Assembly: GCA_016719135.1 (NCBI GenBank) | Contig: JADKAV010000026.1 | Location: 4,489-68,488, forward strand | DNA length: 64,000 nucleotides | Direction: 5' to 3' | Source: Micrococcales bacterium | GTDB taxonomy: Bacteria > Actinomycetota > Actinomycetes > S36-B12 > UBA10799 | Shown: in pieces, positions 60,097 through 64,000 of the stretch | Position numbering within the stretch: position 1 is the stretch's first letter | How the letters are laid out: the number at the start of each line of letters is the position of its first letter | Program-made: the position numbers and the translations under genes | Notes under the pieces: generated by a model | The model's database searches: none | The model's input: the letters and a program-made list of their open reading frames with translations, nothing else | Told to the model about the DNA's origin: nothing

Positions 60097-60867
60097 ATGA
60101 TCGGCCCTATGCTTTCCAGACACGGACCTGAACACCTCGGGCTGTCCTTCCGGTTCGCCGTGTCCGTGCTGAAACCTCCGTTGACGGTTTTCACCCGACG
60201 CGATTGGCAGGGGTCGCAGTGGCTTCGCCAGGAGTATCCGCCCAGCGACGGCTTGGTCGTCGCCACGAACCATCTTTCATGGTTCGACCCGTTGCCCATG
60301 GCTCATCTGTTGTGGGACAACGGCCGGCCGCCGCGCTTCCTGGGCAAGGAGTCTGTCTTCAAGGTCCCGTTGGTCGGACAGCTCCTGCTCAACTGCGGAC
60401 AGATCCCGGTCTACCGGGACACCGATGGGGCCGCAGACTCCGTGCGTGCTGCTGTGGCGGCCGTCGAGGCTGGCGAGGCGGTCGTGGTCTATCCCGAGGG
60501 CACGATCACCCGGGACCCCGAACTGTGGCCGATGAGCGCAAAGACCGGGGCGGCCCGCATTGCACTTCTGGGCAACGTCCCGGTGGTTCCGGTGGCACAG
60601 TGGGGTCCACAACGAGTCATGCGCCCTTACGTCAAGGAGTTCAACGTGCTGCCGCCGAAGACCATGCACATGCGGGTGGGGCCTCCGGTGGACCTCGACG
60701 ATCTGCGGGGTCGCGAGATCAACGCCGCCCTTTTGGCGCAGGCGACCGACCGCATCATGGACGCCGTGACTGAACAGCTTGAGCACATCCGAGGAGAGTC
60801 CTCGCCGCCGGAACGTCTGGACTTTCGGTCCTGGCGCGAGGCGAACACCACACAAGAGGAGCAGTGA
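60097..60867 (+). CDS. plsC: 1-acyl-sn-glycerol-3-phosphate acyltransferase
   Basis: 256 residues (ATG 60109 is an alternative start). PlsC/LPLAT motifs: catalytic H-x4-D in NHLSWFD with His near residue 59, then the substrate-binding blocks GKESVFK and VVYPEGTITRDP, and VPVVPVAQWG. It adds the second acyl chain to make phosphatidic acid at the membrane. gpsA follows at once, so both glycerolipid steps are in one operon. Confidence 0.93.
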   Translation: MIGPMLSRHGPEHLGLSFRFAVSVLKPPLTVFTRRDWQGSQWLRQEYPPSDGLVVATNHLSWFDPLPMAHLLWDNGRPPRFLGKESVFKVPLVGQLLLNCGQIPVYRDTDGAADSVRAAVAAVEAGEAVVVYPEGTITRDPELWPMSAKTGAARIALLGNVPVVPVAQWGPQRVMRPYVKEFNVLPPKTMHMRVGPPVDLDDLRGREINAALLAQATDRIMDAVTEQLEHIRGESSPPERLDFRSWREANTTQEEQ

Positions 60868-61884
60868 ATGCCACGTATAGCCGTGATGGGTAGCGGGTCA
60901 TGGGGGACCGGTTTCGGAATGGTGCTGGCTGACGCCGGCGGCGATGTCGCGATGTGGGCCCGCGAACCGGAGGTGGTTGAGGACATCAACCATCGCCACG
61001 TCAACTCGCTGTACCACGAGGGGATTGAGCTCCCACCCACCATGTGGGCCAGCCAGAGTGTGAGCGAGGTTCTGCGGGGAGCCGAGATCGTGGTGCTCGC
61101 GATCCCCTCGCAGACTCTGCGCGACAACCTGTCGGCGTGGAAAGAGGAGATCAATCCAGATGCCACACTGGTCAGCCTGATGAAGGGCATCGAGCTGGGC
61201 ACGGTCATGCGCATGTCCGAGGTGATCGCGGAGGTCACCGGCTTCCCCGGTTCGCAGGTCGCGGTGGTGTCGGGTCCCAACCTTGCCCGTGAAGTCGTTC
61301 AACGCCAGCCCGCCGCTACGACGGTCGCGTGTTCCGACGAGAGTCGTGCCCAGAAGCTGGCCGAGGCCACGACGACGGCGTATTTCCGGCCGTACTACAC
61401 CACCGACATCGTCGGCACCGAACTCGGAGGTGCGGTGAAGAACGTCATCGCCCTGGCAAACGGGATGGCGTTCGGTCTGGGCTTCGGCGAGAATGCGCAA
61501 GCCTCGCTGATCACGCGCGGACTGGCGGAGATGTCACGGCTCGGGGCCGCACTGGGTGCCAACCCGATGACGTTCCTGGGTCTGGCTGGGATCGGGGATC
61601 TGATCGCCACCTGCACCTCGCCGCTGTCGCGCAACCGCACGTTCGGGGAGAACCTGGGACGCGGGCTCACAGTCGACCAGACGATCGCGAAGACCAAGCA
61701 GACCTGTGAGGGTGTCAAGAGTTGTCAGTCCATCCTGGACCTGGCCACTCGCAACGGTGTCGACATGCCCATCACCGATCAGGTTGTCCAGGTCGTCCAT
61801 CACGGGATGGCACCGCGCGAAATGCTCCGCAACTTCATGTCCCGCGATCCCAAGGCCGAGCAGGGTCACGACGGTCTGTCATAG
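60868..61884 (+). CDS. gpsA: glycerol-3-phosphate dehydrogenase [NAD(P)+]
   Basis: 338 residues. Rossmann motif VMGSGSWGTGFGMVLADAGG, VSGPNLAREV, catalytic Lys in GGAVKNVIALANGMA and the LGLAGIGDLIATCTSPLSRNRTFG block. It reduces dihydroxyacetone phosphate to sn-glycerol 3-phosphate for phospholipids. Starts one base after plsC ends, with GAGGAG in the plsC 3' end. Confidence 0.97.
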   Translation: MPRIAVMGSGSWGTGFGMVLADAGGDVAMWAREPEVVEDINHRHVNSLYHEGIELPPTMWASQSVSEVLRGAEIVVLAIPSQTLRDNLSAWKEEINPDATLVSLMKGIELGTVMRMSEVIAEVTGFPGSQVAVVSGPNLAREVVQRQPAATTVACSDESRAQKLAEATTTAYFRPYYTTDIVGTELGGAVKNVIALANGMAFGLGFGENAQASLITRGLAEMSRLGAALGANPMTFLGLAGIGDLIATCTSPLSRNRTFGENLGRGLTVDQTIAKTKQTCEGVKSCQSILDLATRNGVDMPITDQVVQVVHHGMAPREMLRNFMSRDPKAEQGHDGLS

Positions 61885-62355
61885 GTCGACGGTTGGCCGA
61901 GATCTGGTTGTTCACCCCAGCGGAGAGTCTCTGTGGCTTGACGGTTACGTCCCTGCTGCGTGAAATGCCGGAGGCGGTTGCTCCCTCGACCTGATGGGCC
62001 TGCGGCATGACCGCGTAGCTCAATGGGGGGCAGTCGGGCGCCGCGCTGGTCCGCAGGGGTGAGAGTTGGGTACGTACGTTGGAGATCGGTACGGGCGTTG
62101 GAGATCGGCGGGGCGTGCAACTCCAACGCCTGTGCGTTTGTCCAACCTGTGTACATAAGTCCAACGCCTGCGCCGGGGTGTCGGCGGGTCCGGGCGCTGC
62201 CCGCAGGGGTGAGAGTTGGGTACGTACGTTGGAGATCGGTACCGGCGTTGGAGATCGGCGGGGCATGCAACTCCAACTCCTGTGCGTTTGTCCAACCTGT
62301 GTACATAAGTCCAACGCCTGCGCCGGGGTGTCGGCACGCTCGTGACCGACACGAC
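61885..62355. other. intergenic region between gpsA and the PLP lyase gene
   Basis: No protein gene seen. 61885-62050 holds nothing I recognise apart from a tRNA D-arm-like string near 62010 (rejected as a tRNA). 62051-62336 is a tandem pair of family B repeats. Confidence 0.6.
62051..62336. repeat. tandem pair of family B repeats, period 150
   Basis: Two nearly identical copies (62051 to about 62186 and 62201 to about 62336) with only about three differences by eye. Each has GTTGGG/GTTGGA motifs on the left and three TCCAAC motifs on the right, with CTGTGTACATAAG between the last two. The reverse complement of the same family is at 43991-44109. Confidence 0.85.
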
Positions 62356-63426
62356 CTAGCGAGAACTCCCGGCCGCTTCCAGGGCTTGCCGCAAGTCTGC
62401 CCACAGGTCCTCGACGTCCTCGATGCCGACCGACAACCGCAGCAGACCTGGGTCGACCAGGGGTGACTCGAAACGGTGGCGACGGCGGCGCTCCAGCGTC
62501 GATTCGACGCCGCCAAGGCTGGTCGCGTGGGTCCACAACCGGGTGGACTCGCTGATCGCTTGCGCAGCCGACTCCCCGCCGGTCGGGATCGCCGACAACA
62601 TCGGCCCGATCACGTCCATCTGACGTGTCGCGACCGCGTGGTCCGGATGGTTGGCCAACCCCGGCCAGATCACCTTCTGCACGCCGGCATGTCCACTGAG
62701 TCGTTCGGCCAGGACGCGTGCGTTGTCGGCTGCCCGGCGAAAGCGCACATCCAGGGTGCGCATACCCCGCAGCGCCAGCCACGCCTCCATGGGCCCGGCG
62801 ATGGCGCCGGTCAACTCCCGGTGGTCTCGCAGTCGCGCCGCGAGTTCGGGATCGCGGCACACCGCAGCGCCGAGGATCAGATCGGAGTGGCCCGAGAGGT
62901 ACTTGGACACCGAGTGGACCACAACCTCGGCGCCGAGAGCCAGAGGTCGCTGTGCGATAGGGGTCGCGAACGTGCTGTCGACGACGGTCGGGGTATCACG
63001 TGAACTCGCAGCAGTGATGTCGATGACCCGCAGATCAGGGTTCGTCGGGGACTCGATCCAGCGCAAGTCGGCGTCCGCGTCGATCCAGGCGTCCGGTTCG
63101 CACACCACCTGCCGGATATGCGACCGAGCGTCGAGGACCGCCCGGGTCCCGGAGTAGAACACCGGGGGCCGTGCCACCGACGCGGGCGCCAGCACGTCCA
63201 GTACCGCGGTGATCGCGGCCATACCGGACGCGAACAGGACCGCGTGTCCGCCTTCGAGGGCGCCGAGCACCTGCTCGAAAGCGCGGGAGTTGCCGGCGTC
63301 GTGGCGGGTGTAACCGACGTCGCCGCCCGCCACCAGTGCGGAGGCGAACTCCACCGGCACGTTCAGTGGCGCGTCAGGCGTTGGATCGGGTCGGCCGGCC
63401 GCCACAGTGATCGTTGCGCGTTGCAT
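62356..63426 (-). CDS. PLP-dependent trans-sulfuration enzyme family (cystathionine gamma-lyase/synthase-like)
   Basis: 356 residues from ATG 63426 (GAGGA six bases before). Cys/Met metabolism PLP family: GALEGGHAVLFASGMAAI, WIESPTNPDLRVID, PLP Lys in VVHSVSKYLSGHSD, and SLGGVESTLERR near the end. It is shorter than typical family members (about 380-400) and has an unusual TRHDAGNSRAFEQVLG in place of the usual Y-R-NPT motif. It may be a cystathionine lyase, synthase or a relative; the exact reaction is open. Confidence 0.82.
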   Translation of the reverse strand: MQRATITVAAGRPDPTPDAPLNVPVEFASALVAGGDVGYTRHDAGNSRAFEQVLGALEGGHAVLFASGMAAITAVLDVLAPASVARPPVFYSGTRAVLDARSHIRQVVCEPDAWIDADADLRWIESPTNPDLRVIDITAASSRDTPTVVDSTFATPIAQRPLALGAEVVVHSVSKYLSGHSDLILGAAVCRDPELAARLRDHRELTGAIAGPMEAWLALRGMRTLDVRFRRAADNARVLAERLSGHAGVQKVIWPGLANHPDHAVATRQMDVIGPMLSAIPTGGESAAQAISESTRLWTHATSLGGVESTLERRRRHRFESPLVDPGLLRLSVGIEDVEDLWADLRQALEAAGSSR

Positions 63427-63440
63427 CAAGATTCCTCGAC

Positions 63441-63446
63441 TATCGT
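63441..63446 (+). promoter_or_regulatory. -10 element for leaderless ddl
   Basis: TATCGT ends seven bases before the ddl GTG at 63454; no Shine-Dalgarno sequence is present. Confidence 0.5.
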
Positions 63447-63453
63447 CAGGACC

Positions 63454-64000
63454 GTGTCTGAATCACGGATCCGGGTGGGGGTCATCTACGGGGGTACGAG
63501 TTCGGAGCACAGCATCTCGTGCGTTTCTGCCGGAAGCGTACTGCGAGCACTGGACCCGGACCGCTACGAGGTGACCAGGGTCGGCATCGACCGGCTGGGC
63601 ACGTGGCGGCTCGACAGCCAGGATGTGGCGGGGCTGACGCTGGGTGCCGAACTGCCGGAGGTGCTCGGTGGCCCCGAGGTCGCGCTGATGCTCGACCGAA
63701 CCCGCAAAGGCTTCCTCGTGAGTGACCGGCTCGTGCCGATCGACGTGGCCTTTCCGATCCTGCACGGGCCGTTCGGCGAGGACGGGACGATCCAAGGTTT
63801 GCTGGAGGTGGCGGGAATCCCGTACGTCGGTTCCGGGGTGCTGGGCTCGGCGCTGGCCATGGACAAGATCTGCTTCAAGCAGCACCTCCGGGCCGCGGGT
63901 ATCGACGTCGGAGGCTTCGTGGGCTTCACAGCCGCGGACTGGCACACCCGGCGCTCGGAGGTCATCGGGCACATCGACGAACTCGCCTGGCCGGTGTTCG
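63454..64000 (+). CDS. ddl: D-alanine--D-alanine ligase, 5' part
   Basis: Open from GTG 63454 to the right edge of the window (182 residues seen). VGVIYGGTSSEHSISCVSAGSVL is the N-terminal signature of Ddl (GG-x-S-x-E-H). AFPILHGPFGEDGTIQGLLEVAGIPYVGSGVLGSALAMDK is also characteristic, with the catalytic Glu/Ser region and the Lys that starts the ATP-grasp domain. It makes D-Ala-D-Ala for peptidoglycan. Position after gpsA fits actinomycete gene order. Confidence 0.93.
   Translation, partial: MSESRIRVGVIYGGTSSEHSISCVSAGSVLRALDPDRYEVTRVGIDRLGTWRLDSQDVAGLTLGAELPEVLGGPEVALMLDRTRKGFLVSDRLVPIDVAFPILHGPFGEDGTIQGLLEVAGIPYVGSGVLGSALAMDKICFKQHLRAAGIDVGGFVGFTAADWHTRRSEVIGHIDELAWPVF

Noticed and set aside
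62005..62040. Possible tRNA (GCGTAGCTCAATGGGG looks like a D-arm)
   Set aside because: No matching anticodon arm, T-arm or acceptor strand follows; the next bases are the family B repeat.

Overview
The window looks like a piece of chromosome from a high-GC actinomycete. The evidence is third-position G/C coding, a fused LysX-type lysyl-tRNA synthetase, an InhA-like enoyl reductase, a HU protein with a long Lys/Ala/Pro tail, a CofC enzyme (coenzyme F420), a DipZ/SigK/RskA set, and a gene order (ilvB-ilvN-ilvC-serA, leuB-ilvE-cimA, gltX-tRNAs, iclR/leuC-leuD-hupB, plsC-gpsA-ddl) close to the one I recall for Streptomyces and relatives. I cannot name an order or genus. I see no prophage, insertion sequence or CRISPR array.

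Layout. 0-5.2 kb: end of lysX, a frameshifted DUF222/HNH gene and a lipoprotein. 5.3-10.8 kb: a single-chain DabB-DabA inorganic-carbon transporter, an InhA-type enoyl-ACP reductase and a tyrosine phosphatase. 10.9-18.7 kb: ackA-pta and small unknown, envelope and NadR-kinase-like genes. 18.8-21.9 kb: dipZ, an ECF sigma factor and its anti-sigma factor. 22-25 kb: an esterase-like gene, ilvD and a P-II protein. 25-26.3 kb: a DUF559 nuclease-like gene flanked by a palindromic repeat family. 26.3-34 kb: ilvB-ilvN-(Ca2+/H+ antiporter)-ilvC-(TMEM175-like)-(kinase)-serA. 34-37.4 kb: gadB and a frameshifted subtilase. 37.4-43.8 kb: leuA (several frameshifts), then a gamma-glutamyl/polyamine-type catabolic cluster. 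44.2-51.5 kb: leuB-ilvE-cimA, a B12-binding photoreceptor-like protein, a FAH-family enzyme and gltX. 51.7-55.7 kb: GGDEF-EAL plus FIST signalling pair, tRNA-Gln, tRNA-Glu, a nucleotidyltransferase. 55.7-64 kb: IclR regulator, leuC-leuD, hupB, cofC, plsC, gpsA, a PLP lyase and the start of ddl.

How it works together. The window holds nearly the whole branched-chain amino acid pathway: ilvBN, ilvC, ilvD, ilvE, leuA, leuB, leuCD and the citramalate route to isoleucine (cimA). Three of these units (ilvB, leuA, cimA) have a short leader peptide rich in the matching amino acid, followed by strong hairpins. This is the layout of ribosome-mediated attenuation. A fourth unit (leuCD) has an IclR/NdgR-type regulator diverging over a palindrome.

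A general feature is leaderless expression: many genes show a TAnnnT hexamer that ends 6-7 bases before the start codon, with no Shine-Dalgarno sequence. Four genes (DUF222/HNH, subtilase, leuA, hupB) carry frameshifts. Three are single-base changes in C/G runs; since hupB is among them, base-call or assembly error is a real possibility. The least explained items are the fused DabB-DabA protein, the two palindromic repeat families (one flanking and entering a nuclease-like gene), the cimA attenuator and the stand-alone CarH-like cobalamin module.
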